Shown here: positions 9,327 to 17,899 of the stretch, piece after piece
Layout: every line of letters begins with the position of its first letter
Numbering within the stretch: the stretch's first letter is position 1
Origin: Chloroflexota bacterium
Lineage (GTDB): Bacteria; Chloroflexota; Anaerolineae; Anaerolineales; Villigracilaceae
Assembly: GCA_013388855.1 (NCBI GenBank)
Contig: JACAEM010000007.1
Span: 1-64,000, forward strand
DNA: 64,000 nt
Direction of reading: 5' to 3'
Translations under genes and position numbers: made by a program
The notes under the pieces: generated by a model
Database searches by the model: none
What the model was told of the DNA's origin: nothing
The model's input: only the letters and a program-made list of their open reading frames with translations

Positions 9327-9332
9327 TTCCTC

Positions 9333-10292
9333 ATGCGTCGTTTCCTGTCCGTCTGGCTGATTGCAATCCTTTCCCTGATGAATCTTGCGGCAGTGGATGA
9401 GCCGCCGATCTCTTTCGATGGGTATTGGGAACTCGTCAGAAACACGCGCCAGACCATCATCCGGTTGGAAGCGTCTCCCGAGAACGATGTCCGCGCGGGG
9501 TTGGATGAACTCGTGTCGCAGTGGGAACACGTCAAAGCGGTGGAATTCCCGGATCAAAGTGTGGTCAGCATCGATCCATCGCACCTCATCGGCGAATTGA
9601 AAAAAGAGCCGCCTGATCTTGGACGGCTGGAGGCCCTGATGGACGCCCTGCTCCAGGCGCACGAGGAATATCCGCGCCGGGTGTTCACCGTGCAGGACGT
9701 GGAGCCATTGAGGGAAATTCTAGAGCGCCCGGAATTCCAGTGGCAGGAGGCACAGCCCGCACAAAACCCCGCGTGGATTCAGAGAATTCTCGACGCGATC
9801 GCAGAATTCATGAATCGTCTTGCGTACGGTGTGCAGAATGGCGTTTATTATGGACGCGTCCCGCTCATTCTTGCGGCGGTCCTCCTCTTTCTCCTCAGCC
9901 TGTATTTCATCACCAGGAATCTTTCGCGCAGCCTGGTGCGTGAGGCGGAACTCGCCGCGGAGAATGGCGACGAGGATGCCGTACTGACATCGAAAGGCGC
10001 AATGCAGCGCGCTCAGACGCTTTCAGGACAGGGTGACTATCGCAACGCGGTACGGTATCTTTATTTGTCGTCGTTGTTGATCCTCGACGAGCACGGCGTC
10101 CTTCGCTATGACCGTTCACGCACGAACCGCGAATATTTGCGGAGCGTCTCCTCGAAGCCGGAACTGGCGAAACCGCTGGGTGATGTGATCGACGTTTTCG
10201 ACCGGGTCTGGTATGGTTTTGAAGCGGTTGACGATGAGGCGTATCGTTCCTATGTAAAGCATGTGGATGAACTGCGGGAGAAGAAGGAATGA
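9333..10292 (+). CDS. DUF4129 domain-containing membrane protein
   Basis: A 319-residue protein with an N-terminal signal-like hydrophobic stretch, an extracytoplasmic helical region, a transmembrane segment around residues 176-194 and a cytoplasmic C-terminal DUF4129 domain (GDYRNAVRYLYLSSLLILDE, then RTNREYLR). DUF4129 proteins occur with MoxR ATPases and DUF58 proteins, as here. The stop overlaps the next start as ATGA at 10289-10292, indicating translational coupling. Confidence 0.8.
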   Translation: MRRFLSVWLIAILSLMNLAAVDEPPISFDGYWELVRNTRQTIIRLEASPENDVRAGLDELVSQWEHVKAVEFPDQSVVSIDPSHLIGELKKEPPDLGRLEALMDALLQAHEEYPRRVFTVQDVEPLREILERPEFQWQEAQPAQNPAWIQRILDAIAEFMNRLAYGVQNGVYYGRVPLILAAVLLFLLSLYFITRNLSRSLVREAELAAENGDEDAVLTSKGAMQRAQTLSGQGDYRNAVRYLYLSSLLILDEHGVLRYDRSRTNREYLRSVSSKPELAKPLGDVIDVFDRVWYGFEAVDDEAYRSYVKHVDELREKKE

Positions 10293-11434
10293 AAAACCTC
10301 TCGCCCGATGTCAAACTGGGGATCGGGGTTATCCTCCTGCTGGTGATCATCACCACGTTTGCGGTGATCCAGCGCCGAGGCAGGCAATCGTACCCCTCGT
10401 TGTCCAGCTTATCCTCCGCTCGCGATGGCGCGCTGGCGTTGAAATTGTGGGTCGAGGAGTTGCAGTACCCTGTGGATGACCGGGTACTCGCTCATTTTGC
10501 GCCGCCGGAGGATGCATCCATCGTATTTATGCTGGAACCGCAATTCCCCACCGAAGCGGATATGAGCGCGGTCGACCGCTGGGTGGAAGATGGCGGTACA
10601 TTGATCGCCATCGGCGAGCGGTATGGCATGTACTCGCTTATCGACCATTACGATTTCTTTTTCCATTACCCGTCGGATAATGCAGGGACGCCCTCGAACG
10701 AAACACCATTACTGGATTCGCCCTCTGCCTTCGACCTGACCAATACGGATATCGGAATTACCCTCGGCTCAGAGCGGGATGACTACGTGACCCTCCTTTC
10801 GTTTCAGACTCAGCCGGTGCTTGTTTCCTTTGAACTGGGCGAAGGCCGCGTGATCCTTGGCACAGTCACGGAATCGTTCACCAATATTGGGTTGAAACAA
10901 CCGGGCAACCCTGAACTGGTGTTGAACATCCTTGCATTGGCGAAGAACAAGGGCACGGTTTGGTTCGACGAGTGGCATCACGGAGTGCAAAGCGGAGAGC
11001 AAATCCTCGGTCCGACAGATTTCCTGCGCCGCACCCCGGTGGGGCGTTCGTTGCTGTTTGTGACTTTCGCGGTGTTCTTTGTCTTCTTCCTGCAGGGACG
11101 CGGCTTCGGCAGACCGGTCCCGTTGCCGCAGGAGATCAAACGCCGCGGCGCCCTCGAACATGTGACCGGCATCGCCAACCTCAGCCGCCGCGCCGCGCAT
11201 CGTTCGTCTGTGATGATGCAATATCACGACCAGATTAAGCGCAAACTGGGTCAGCGTTACCGGCTTGACCCGGCGATGAGTGACGAAGAGTATGTCAACA
11301 CGCTGGCAGGCTATAACCCGTCAATCGACAAGAACGAGTTGCTAAACCTACTGAAGCGGCTCAAGCGCCCGAACATCAGCGAAACCGAGATGGTGCATCT
11401 CGCTGTCGAAGCTTCAAAGTGGATCGATAATTAA
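10289..11434 (+). CDS. DUF4350 domain-containing membrane protein
   Basis: A 381-residue protein with an N-terminal transmembrane helix (about residues 9-27), a Rossmann-like DUF4350 extracytoplasmic domain and a second helix (about residues 254-269) followed by a cytoplasmic tail. In this family the domain resembles glutamine-amidotransferase-like sugar/peptide-binding folds without obvious catalysis. The gene overlaps DUF4129 by 4 nt and precedes the MoxR ATPase by 54 bp, the standard order for this cluster. Confidence 0.8.
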   Translation: MKNLSPDVKLGIGVILLLVIITTFAVIQRRGRQSYPSLSSLSSARDGALALKLWVEELQYPVDDRVLAHFAPPEDASIVFMLEPQFPTEADMSAVDRWVEDGGTLIAIGERYGMYSLIDHYDFFFHYPSDNAGTPSNETPLLDSPSAFDLTNTDIGITLGSERDDYVTLLSFQTQPVLVSFELGEGRVILGTVTESFTNIGLKQPGNPELVLNILALAKNKGTVWFDEWHHGVQSGEQILGPTDFLRRTPVGRSLLFVTFAVFFVFFLQGRGFGRPVPLPQEIKRRGALEHVTGIANLSRRAAHRSSVMMQYHDQIKRKLGQRYRLDPAMSDEEYVNTLAGYNPSIDKNELLNLLKRLKRPNISETEMVHLAVEASKWIDN

Positions 11435-11488
11435 TGATCTCGATACGGACTTTGTCCTATTCGACCAACGTGTGGTATAGGAGAACTG

Positions 11489-12445
11489 ATGAACCCAACT
11501 GAACTCAAAAATATTTTCGAAGGATTACGCACGGAAGCAAACAAGGTTCTTGTAGGATTGCAAGAGCCGTTCGAACTTCTTGCCGTAGCGCTGTTCACCG
11601 GGGGACATGTTTTACTGGAAGGTGTGCCGGGCACCGCCAAGACGCTGATGGCGAAGACGCTTGCCTACATGGTGCAGGCGAAGTTCACCCGCATCCAATT
11701 CACCCCGGACCTGATGCCGTCCGATATTCTGGGTACTAGTGTATTCGACGTGACCACGACTCGTTTCCACCTCAAGAAAGGTCCCGTTTTCACACAGCTG
11801 CTTCTCGCTGACGAGATCAATCGTGCCCCCGCCAAGACCCAGTCCGCGCTGCTGGAGGCGATGGAGGAGAAGCAGATCAACCTGGAAGGAGAGCGGCATC
11901 CGCTCGATGCGCCGTTCATGGTGGTGGCAACCCAGAACCCCATCGAATACGAAGGGACCTATCCGTTGCCTGAAGCCCAGCTCGACCGCTTCATGTTCAA
12001 GGTGTTGGTGCCCTATTCGCCGCTCGATGATGAGATCGAGGTCCTGCGCCGCTATCATCTTGGTTTTGACGCCCACAATCTCGAAGCCGCAAACTTGCAG
12101 CCGGTTCTCACTGCCCGACAAGTGATCGAGATTCGCGAATCCATCCGGCAGATTATGGTGGAGGAAGGGATTTTGAATTACGTGGCAAAGATCGGTGTGG
12201 CGAGCAGGCAGTCGCCGGATATTGTACTGGGAGCCAGCACCCGCGCCACGACGCATGTTCTGTTAGCCGCAAAGACCTTCGCCGCCCTGCAGGGACGCAG
12301 CTATGTCATCCCCGATGATGTCAAGTTTGTCGTGCCGCCGGTGTATCGTCACAGAATTTTGTTGAAGCCCGAAGCAGAGATCGAGGGGCTGGATGCAGAT
12401 TCTGTTATTCAAAGAGTATTAGGTACTGTTGAAGTGCCAAGATAA
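11489..12445 (+). CDS. MoxR family AAA+ ATPase
   Basis: A 318-residue MoxR-type AAA+ ATPase. It shows Walker A GVPGTAKT (about residues 46-53), Walker [15 protein letters not shown], sensor 1 in [22 protein letters not shown] and the C-terminal lid. MoxR ATPases act as chaperones that mature or activate partner proteins, typically with a DUF58/VWA protein, which follows here. AGGAGAACTG precedes the ATG. The cluster order supports a membrane-associated assembly role. Confidence 0.93.
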   Translation: MNPTELKNIFEGLRTEANKVLVGLQEPFELLAVALFTGGHVLLEGVPGTAKTLMAKTLAYMVQAKFTRIQFTPDLMPSDILGTSVFDVTTTRFHLKKGPVFTQLLLADEINRAPAKTQSALLEAMEEKQINLEGERHPLDAPFMVVATQNPIEYEGTYPLPEAQLDRFMFKVLVPYSPLDDEIEVLRRYHLGFDAHNLEAANLQPVLTARQVIEIRESIRQIMVEEGILNYVAKIGVASRQSPDIVLGASTRATTHVLLAAKTFAALQGRSYVIPDDVKFVVPPVYRHRILLKPEAEIEGLDADSVIQRVLGTVEVPR

Positions 12446-12454
12446 TAGTATTCA

Positions 12455-12591
12455 TGTCGTTGCGAGCGGAGCGAAGCGAAGCAAAGCAAAGCAAAGCAAT
12501 CTCCTGTTAAACGGGGAAGCTCAATCGATTTGCCTTTTCCGATTTAAACGGAGATTGCTTCGTCGGAAAGATCACCCTCCTCGCAACGACA
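12455..12591. repeat. Palindromic repeat, TGTCRTTGC family, copy 2
   Basis: Perfect 12-bp terminal inverted repeats, TGTCGTTGCGAG (12455-12466) and CTCGCAACGACA (12580-12591). Inner GCAATCTCC and GGAGATTGC arms are present. The left side contains a pentanucleotide run of GAAGC/AAAGC units (about 12471-12500), suggesting slippage. Confidence 0.85.
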
Positions 12592-12602
12592 TTTGAAAAG
12601 AA

Positions 12603-13913
12603 ATGATCCCCACCACTCGTTCTCTCCTTCTCCTCCTCATCACCGCTCCCATCATGGCGCTCGGTGTATGGATTCCGTTCATGGAATGGGTGGCGTGGGG
12701 CTACGCGTTGTTCATTCTTGCCATGATGTACATGGATTGGCGTCTGGCGGGGGATATTAAGCAATTTGAATTGACGCGTCACCATGATACAAAACTGTCA
12801 CTGGGCGCGGAGAACCCGATCCGCGTCAGCTTGCGGAACCGCTCAAGACGCGGGACCAGTTTCACGGTCCGCGATGAGGCGCCGGAACAGTTCGTGATCG
12901 AGACGCGGACGATGAATGGTCAGGTGGCTGGACGCAGTGAGTGGAGTCACATCTATCATGTCCGCCCATTGCGAAGAGGCGATTACCAATTCGGGGATTT
13001 GAGTCTGCGCTGGCTGGGTCCGCTGGGGTTGATCATCCGGCAGGCAAAGGTGGATGCGAAAGAGCCGGTCAAGGTGTATCCAAATTTATTGGATGTACGG
13101 AGATATGATCTGCTGCTGAAACGCAATCGCCTGCAAGAGATGGGGCTGCGGACGACGCGTCAGTTTGGCGAAGGGACGGAGTTCGAGCGCCTGCGCGAGT
13201 ATCTACCCGATGACGAATATCGCCGCATCAACTGGAAGGCGACGGCGCGAAAGAATTTTCCGGTGACGACGGAATATCAGACCGAGCGCAGCCAGCAGGT
13301 GATTGCCGTGCTCGATACGGGACGCATGATGCAAAGCCCAGTGGCGGATATTGCCAAGCTGGATTATGTGGTCAATGCCGTGTTGCTGCTGACGTATGTG
13401 GCGACCGGCAAAGGCGACCGCGTGGGTATGATGAGCTTTGCGGATGATGTGCAGCATTATCTCGGTCCGCGGCAGGGACGCGGTCAGTTCTATCGCATGT
13501 TGGAGTTGTTGTACGCGGTGGAGCCTCAGCCTGTGGAGCCGGATTATCGCAAGGCGCTGGCGTATCTTGCCGTGAAACAGAGACGGCGTGCGCTGGTGGT
13601 GGTGTTCACTGATCTGACGGGCGGCGCCAGTTTGAATTCGCTGGTGGGGCAGATGTCGATGTTGGCGCGGAATAGTTTGCCGCTGCTGGTGACAATCAGC
13701 GACCCGGATGTGGTCGCCGCTTCGCAAATAAAGCCAGGTGACTCGCTGGGAGTCTACCAGCGCGCCGCGGCAGGGCAATTACTCGATGAGCGCCGCGTGA
13801 TTCTGGATTCGCTCCGTCAGCGCGGAGTGCTGACGTTGGATGTGCCCGCCAATCAACTGTCGATGTCGGTGATCAATCGTTATCTCGAGTTGAAGGGGAA
13901 AATGCAGTTGTAA
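12603..13913 (+). CDS. DUF58 domain-containing protein
   Basis: A 436-residue protein with two N-terminal transmembrane helices, a beta-rich middle region and a DUF58 segment (GEGTEFERLREY then DEYRRINWKATAR), followed by a von Willebrand A-like portion beginning VIAVLDTGRMM. DUF58 proteins pair with MoxR ATPases. It lies 157 bp after MoxR, separated only by the palindromic repeat, so co-transcription is possible unless the repeat acts as a terminator. No clear ribosome-binding site; the start is placed just after the repeat. Confidence 0.9.
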   Translation: MIPTTRSLLLLLITAPIMALGVWIPFMEWVAWGYALFILAMMYMDWRLAGDIKQFELTRHHDTKLSLGAENPIRVSLRNRSRRGTSFTVRDEAPEQFVIETRTMNGQVAGRSEWSHIYHVRPLRRGDYQFGDLSLRWLGPLGLIIRQAKVDAKEPVKVYPNLLDVRRYDLLLKRNRLQEMGLRTTRQFGEGTEFERLREYLPDDEYRRINWKATARKNFPVTTEYQTERSQQVIAVLDTGRMMQSPVADIAKLDYVVNAVLLLTYVATGKGDRVGMMSFADDVQHYLGPRQGRGQFYRMLELLYAVEPQPVEPDYRKALAYLAVKQRRRALVVVFTDLTGGASLNSLVGQMSMLARNSLPLLVTISDPDVVAASQIKPGDSLGVYQRAAAGQLLDERRVILDSLRQRGVLTLDVPANQLSMSVINRYLELKGKMQL

Positions 13914-13916
13914 ACA

Positions 13917-14010
13917 TAATCAGTGTGAGTAGCGTTGCAAGCGCTACAAAGCATCCTCTACCACGATAGGGAGATTGCTTTGTCGGACTAACGTCCTTCT
14001 CGCAATGACA
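13917..14010. repeat. Palindromic repeat, TGTCRTTGC family, copy 3 (degenerate left end)
   Basis: The right end CTCGCAATGACA (13999-14010) is intact, with inner GGAGATTGCTTTGTCGG. The left end is diverged but aligns to copy 1. It lies between convergent DUF58 and SpoIIM genes and may act as a bidirectional terminator. Confidence 0.65.
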
Positions 14011-14013
14011 TTA

Positions 14014-14988
14014 TTAATTTCTTTTCTTCTTCCACTCTCGCCCCGCCAGCAACAAATACCCATATAGCAAAATCCCGCTCACGATTCCCACCGTCCACTT
14101 AATGGGAGACGCGATTTCTTCATTTGGGGAAATAAACCCCTCGATGGTTCCCGCCACGACCAGCCACGGGACCGCGCCGAGCAGCAGATACACCGCTTTG
14201 CGCGCGGCTTGGGCGAGGGCGTCGCGGCGGCGCATCAAACCCGGCCGGAGGATGGCCCAGCCCAACATGAGTCCCGATCCGCCCGCCATGAAGATGACGC
14301 TCAACTCGATTACGCCGTGTCCGATGACGAAGTTCCACAACTCCCACCCGATCCCGTGGAAGGCGGTGAGTCCGGTCAGCGTGCCAATCAGCAGTCCATT
14401 AAAGAATAACACCCAAAGGGTCATCAGCCCTGCAGTGAGCCCGCTGGCAAACGCCACGAACGAGACCTGGATGTTGTTCCTCATGATGAACGAAGCCGTG
14501 TAGGGACGTTCCTCCACGGGGATGTCGATCCACAGTTCTTTGTCCTCCACGATGCCGATCAGGCGGTGCGCACCGGGCGGCAGCAGGGCGGTTGCCAATT
14601 CGGGTTTGGCATAGGTGGCAACACCCGATGCGATGCCGGGCAGGATGAAGAACACCGCCGCGATGAGCGTGAAGATCCATGTCTCACGAAACAGGCGCGG
14701 AAAACCAGTCAGAGCGAATCGCCAGATCCGCTTCAACGCCAACGGTTCGCTGCGATACACCACGGCATGGGCGCGTGCCACCAACTGATTCAAATAAACC
14801 GTGATCTCGTTACGAGGAAAATCGCGCTTCGCCAGTGCCAGGTCGGAGGTGGCGGCGCGGTACAATCGCGAAATGTCGCGTACCTGTGTTTCGGAGAGTC
14901 CGCGCATATCATTTTGGCACTGGTCGAGAAGGTGACTTAAGACCTCCCAGTCATTTTTCCGGGACTGGTAAAATTCATCCACACGCAT
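14014..14988 (-). CDS. Stage II sporulation protein M (SpoIIM) family membrane protein
   Basis: A 324-residue protein with a cytoplasmic helical N-terminus (RLYRAATSDLALAKRD typical of the family) and five or so transmembrane segments. SpoIIM-family proteins in non-sporulating bacteria sit beside RDD, DUF58 and MoxR genes, as here, so sporulation is not implied. The start at 14988 has no ribosome-binding site, but TATAAT ends 7 nt upstream (14996-15001, minus strand), so the mRNA is probably leaderless. It is divergent from the RDD gene with only 14 bp between. Confidence 0.85.
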   Translation of the reverse strand: MRVDEFYQSRKNDWEVLSHLLDQCQNDMRGLSETQVRDISRLYRAATSDLALAKRDFPRNEITVYLNQLVARAHAVVYRSEPLALKRIWRFALTGFPRLFRETWIFTLIAAVFFILPGIASGVATYAKPELATALLPPGAHRLIGIVEDKELWIDIPVEERPYTASFIMRNNIQVSFVAFASGLTAGLMTLWVLFFNGLLIGTLTGLTAFHGIGWELWNFVIGHGVIELSVIFMAGGSGLMLGWAILRPGLMRRRDALAQAARKAVYLLLGAVPWLVVAGTIEGFISPNEEIASPIKWTVGIVSGILLYGYLLLAGREWKKKRN

Positions 14989-15003
14989 AAGCTGAATTAT
15001 ACA
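14989..15003. promoter_or_regulatory. Interleaved divergent -10 elements, SpoIIM (-) and RDD (+)
   Basis: The minus strand reads TATAAT at 14996-15001, then seven bases to the SpoIIM ATG. The plus strand reads TATACA at 14998-15003, then five bases to a second in-frame RDD ATG at 15009. The two hexamers overlap, so both genes may be expressed leaderless from one shared site. Confidence 0.5.
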
Positions 15004-15800
15004 TGAGCATGCAAGAAGAGACTCTCGACATTAACACCCCTGAAAACGTCGCCTTTGGATACCGGGTGGCGGGCATCGGCTCGCGTTTCCTCGCCACGCT
15101 GGTGGATACGGCTATTATCGTTCTCTTACAGATCATCGTGGTCGTTACGTATTACTTCATTTTGGACTTGATGGGGATTGATCCGGATGGAGGCACGTCG
15201 GCATGGGTCGCGGCGGTCCTTGGGCTGGTGATTTTCCTTTTCTACTGGGGATACTACATTTTCTTTGAAATGTTGTGGAATGGGCAATCCCTCGGGAAAC
15301 GTTGGACGGGGTTACGCGTCATCCGCACGGACGGCACGCCCATCACCCTGTCGGAGTCGCTCATCCGCAATTTGACGCGCGTCATAGATTTCCTCCCGGC
15401 TTTCTATGGCGTGGGCATCATCACCATGTTCATCGACAAACAATCGCGCCGGTTGGGCGATCTCGCAGCGGGTACGCTGGTGGTCTATGACCGTGCGCCC
15501 ATCACCATCCAGGAAATCGCGGTGAAGCGTATCGTCAACCTCGCTCCACAGGGACTTTCTCTCGGTGTCGATCTTAACGACTTCCCGGTGGAACGCCTGA
15601 CCAATGATGACTTGAATCTGATCGAGGACTTTCTCATGCGCCGCGACCAGTTGACACATCGCGAGACGCTTGCCATCCAAATTCTGAACTCGCTTCACAC
15701 CCGCCTAGGGCTGCCTCTGCCTTCGTTGACTCGTCTCGAAGCTGAGGATGCCCTCGTTGCCATCATGCAGGCGATGCAAAAGCGGATGGATGATAAATAA
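15003..15800 (+). CDS. RDD family membrane protein
   Basis: A 265-residue membrane protein with the RDD signature: Arg in GIGSRFLATLVDTAII, and the second and third conserved segments (GQSLGKRWTGLRVI, RRLGDLAAGTLVV). About three to four transmembrane helices are followed by a cytoplasmic C-terminal extension of about 100 residues rich in charged helices. ATG at 15003 or 15009; the latter fits a leaderless start. It completes the MoxR cluster gene set. Confidence 0.88.
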   Translation: MSMQEETLDINTPENVAFGYRVAGIGSRFLATLVDTAIIVLLQIIVVVTYYFILDLMGIDPDGGTSAWVAAVLGLVIFLFYWGYYIFFEMLWNGQSLGKRWTGLRVIRTDGTPITLSESLIRNLTRVIDFLPAFYGVGIITMFIDKQSRRLGDLAAGTLVVYDRAPITIQEIAVKRIVNLAPQGLSLGVDLNDFPVERLTNDDLNLIEDFLMRRDQLTHRETLAIQILNSLHTRLGLPLPSLTRLEAEDALVAIMQAMQKRMDDK

Positions 15801-15815
15801 TTATAGAGATGGGCG

Positions 15816-15877
15816 GCAGTCCCTTTTGCGAAGCGTTCCCAGAGCAAAGCGCGGAAAGCAAAAAGACTCCGCCCCAA
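15816..15877. repeat. Intergenic imperfect palindrome
   Basis: Imperfect inverted repeat with arms GGGCGGCAGTCCCTTTTGC and GCAAAAAGACTCCGCCC around a purine-rich centre, between the RDD gene and the next start. Unlike the TGTCRTTGC elements; possibly a terminator or another repeat family. Confidence 0.5.
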
Positions 15878-15887
15878 GGAGATTAGC

Positions 15888-16493
15888 ATGACCGTTGTAA
15901 ATGATCAGGGCGTGAAAAGACCGAATTGGCTGTGGATCGGATTGGGCGCAGCGGCGCTGTTCTGCATCTGTGCCGTGGCTGTGGCGGTTTTCCTGTTCTA
16001 TCGGGTGGGCAAACAGGTGCGGGAGAGCGTAAGCACTGATAACGAATCCGCTTCAAAAGCCGCACATGAGATTGCAGAGTACGATCTTCCGCCCGGCTAT
16101 CGGGAACAGATTGCGATGGACATCGTGTTTTATTCCTTCGTTATGATTGCCCCCGAATCCTCTGCCACCCTCGATCAACCTGTCATCATGCTGGCGCAGT
16201 TCGACTCGAATATCGACCAGGAACAAATGGAACAACAACTCCGACAATCCTTCGAACAGCAGGCTGGCAGGCGGGGCACGGATATGCGGCTGGTGGAGGT
16301 CAGGAAGATGACCATTCGCGGCGAGGAGACTGACGTTGCCATCTACGAAGGCACCGATGAAAACGGAGTTGCCATACGCCAGTTGATCTCCACCTTCCCC
16401 GGCAAAGGTGGGACCGCCATGCTCATGATCATGGGGTATGTGGAAGGCTGGGACGAGGACATGGTCGATACCTTTATCGAATCCATACGTTGA
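15888..16493 (+). CDS. Hypothetical single-pass membrane-anchored protein
   Basis: A 201-residue protein with a short N-terminal tail, one transmembrane helix (about residues 15-38) and an extracytoplasmic domain of about 150 residues with alternating strands and an acidic-Gln-rich stretch. No family is recognised. AAGGAGATTAGC is a clear ribosome-binding site. The next gene follows after 34 bp with its own -10 element, so the genes may be separately controlled. Confidence 0.7.
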   Translation: MTVVNDQGVKRPNWLWIGLGAAALFCICAVAVAVFLFYRVGKQVRESVSTDNESASKAAHEIAEYDLPPGYREQIAMDIVFYSFVMIAPESSATLDQPVIMLAQFDSNIDQEQMEQQLRQSFEQQAGRRGTDMRLVEVRKMTIRGEETDVAIYEGTDENGVAIRQLISTFPGKGGTAMLMIMGYVEGWDEDMVDTFIESIR

Positions 16494-16502
16494 CGCATAC
16501 GA

Positions 16503-16508
16503 TATAAT
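16503..16508 (+). promoter_or_regulatory. -10 element
   Basis: Consensus TATAAT 19 nt before the ATG at 16528, with CGGAGGA between, giving a very short leader. Confidence 0.5.
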
Positions 16509-16527
16509 CGCCTCGGAGGAACCCCAC

Positions 16528-16950
16528 ATGACCGAAATCAAACCCCTAAATTGGACTCCCAAACCCGGCGTGGGCATGTCCGTGGTTCGCCGCGGCGACG
16601 GCGGCATGACCCTCACCTTTACGGACCTCTCTGACGCCACAATCAACGATTGGCGCGCCTTCGCAATGGAACACCTGCTCGGCTTATCGGGTCGCACCCG
16701 CAACCTCTACGATTTGCGTGCTGTGAAAGAGATTCCCGAGAAGGCAATCAAAATGGCGGTGGAAGCCAACAGCGATCCCTCGGCGCGCAATATCCGCGTG
16801 GCAGTGGTGGTGGCGGACGAAAAGGTCGCAAACGCGGTGCGCGAAGTCGGTGCGCTGGCGTTGGCGGGTACCGCCTCTGCCATGAAGATCTTCACCGATA
16901 TCAACGAGGCTGAAGCCTGGCTGGGTCGTCCGTTGGATCAGATACCGTAA
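16528..16950 (+). CDS. Hypothetical protein with STAS/SpoIIAA-like fold
   Basis: A 140-residue soluble protein. The alternating beta-alpha pattern (a GMTLTF strand, the RNLYDLRAVKEIP segment, NIRVAVVVADEKV, then a C-terminal helix ending EAEAWLGRPL) resembles SpoIIAA-like/STAS domains, but no catalytic or phosphorylation motif is certain. The start at 16528 is fixed by CGGAGGA 7 nt upstream. It is followed by a short palindromic repeat and folP. Confidence 0.6.
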   Translation: MTEIKPLNWTPKPGVGMSVVRRGDGGMTLTFTDLSDATINDWRAFAMEHLLGLSGRTRNLYDLRAVKEIPEKAIKMAVEANSDPSARNIRVAVVVADEKVANAVREVGALALAGTASAMKIFTDINEAEAWLGRPLDQIP

Positions 16951-16957
16951 TCCAGCC

Positions 16958-17007
16958 CGTCATTGCGAGGGGAGAGCGCTTCTTTCACTCTGTTTGCTCG
17001 CAATGGC
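16958..17007. repeat. Short TGTCRTTGC-family element, copy 4
   Basis: CGTCATTGCGAGG on the left and TGCTCGCAATGGCA on the right form an inverted repeat of a shortened element. Its right end contains the ATG at 17003, an alternative folP start. Confidence 0.65.
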
Positions 17008-17017
17008 ATCAAGTCCG

Positions 17018-17899
17018 ATGAAATTCCAAGCTCTTCAAATCGGAAATCAAACCTTCCGCTGGGGTGCCCGCACATATGTGATGGGCATCCTCAATATCAC
17101 TCCGGATTCTTTTTCTGGCGATGGCATCCTCGCAAAAGGAGATATCGTTGCTTATGCTGTTGAACAAGCCAGGGAATTTCTCCTCCATGGCGCGGATGTC
17201 CTCGACATCGGCGGCGAATCAACGCGGCCCGGCTCCCAGCCCGTGACCGCCGATGAAGAGTTGGGACGCGTCATCCCGGTCATCTCTGCCATTCACAAAG
17301 AATTCCCTGAGGCGCTCATTTCTGTCGATACCTACAAAGCCAGAGTGGCGGAAGAAGCCTTCAAATCGGGTGCGCACATCCTCAACGATGTCTGGGCGCT
17401 TCGGGCCGACCCGGCACTTGCCTCCGTTGCCGCGGCGTTTGGTGCTCCGGTCATTCTCATGCACAACCGCAGTAATCCCGCCAGCGTGGAAGTCCGCGCT
17501 GCCTTGGGAAAGGCCTATGGCGGTTCGGAATATCAGAACCTGATCGAAGATGTCAAACGCGAACTGCTCGTCAGCGTGGAATTGGCGGTGCAGGCTGGGG
17601 TGGAGGAATCGCGCATACTCCTTGACCCAGGTATTGGTTTTGGAAAGACGCGGGAGCACAATCTCGAACTCATCAACCGCCTCGACGAGATCCGCGCATT
17701 GGGGTATCCGGTGCTATTGGGGACATCCCGAAAATCATTCATCGGTTTTACGCTGGACCTGCCCGCCGACCAGCGCGTCGAAGGGACAGCTGCAACCGTC
17801 GCCGTGGGCATTGCGCGCGGTGCAGACATGATCCGCGTGCATGATGTAAGAGAGATGGTGCGCGTGGCGAAGATGACGGATGCGATTGTGAGAAAATGA
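17018..17899 (+). CDS. folP: Dihydropteroate synthase
   Basis: Condenses p-aminobenzoate with 6-hydroxymethyl-dihydropterin diphosphate. Family motifs are VMGILNITPDSFSGDG, the DIGGESTRPGS loop, ILNDVWAL, DPGIGFGKT and LLGTSRKSFIG. Start 17018 (MKFQAL) is preferred by alignment with typical DHPS N-termini; the in-frame ATG at 17003 lies inside a palindromic repeat and neither has a good ribosome-binding site. The protein is 293 residues. The TGA at 17897-17899 overlaps the ATG of the next gene, so the two are probably coupled. Confidence 0.93.
   Translation: MKFQALQIGNQTFRWGARTYVMGILNITPDSFSGDGILAKGDIVAYAVEQAREFLLHGADVLDIGGESTRPGSQPVTADEELGRVIPVISAIHKEFPEALISVDTYKARVAEEAFKSGAHILNDVWALRADPALASVAAAFGAPVILMHNRSNPASVEVRAALGKAYGGSEYQNLIEDVKRELLVSVELAVQAGVEESRILLDPGIGFGKTREHNLELINRLDEIRALGYPVLLGTSRKSFIGFTLDLPADQRVEGTAATVAVGIARGADMIRVHDVREMVRVAKMTDAIVRK

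Noticed and set aside
14014-14988. Evidence for sporulation from the SpoIIM-family gene
   Set aside because: The family is widespread in non-sporulating bacteria beside RDD/MoxR/DUF58 genes, and no other sporulation gene is present.
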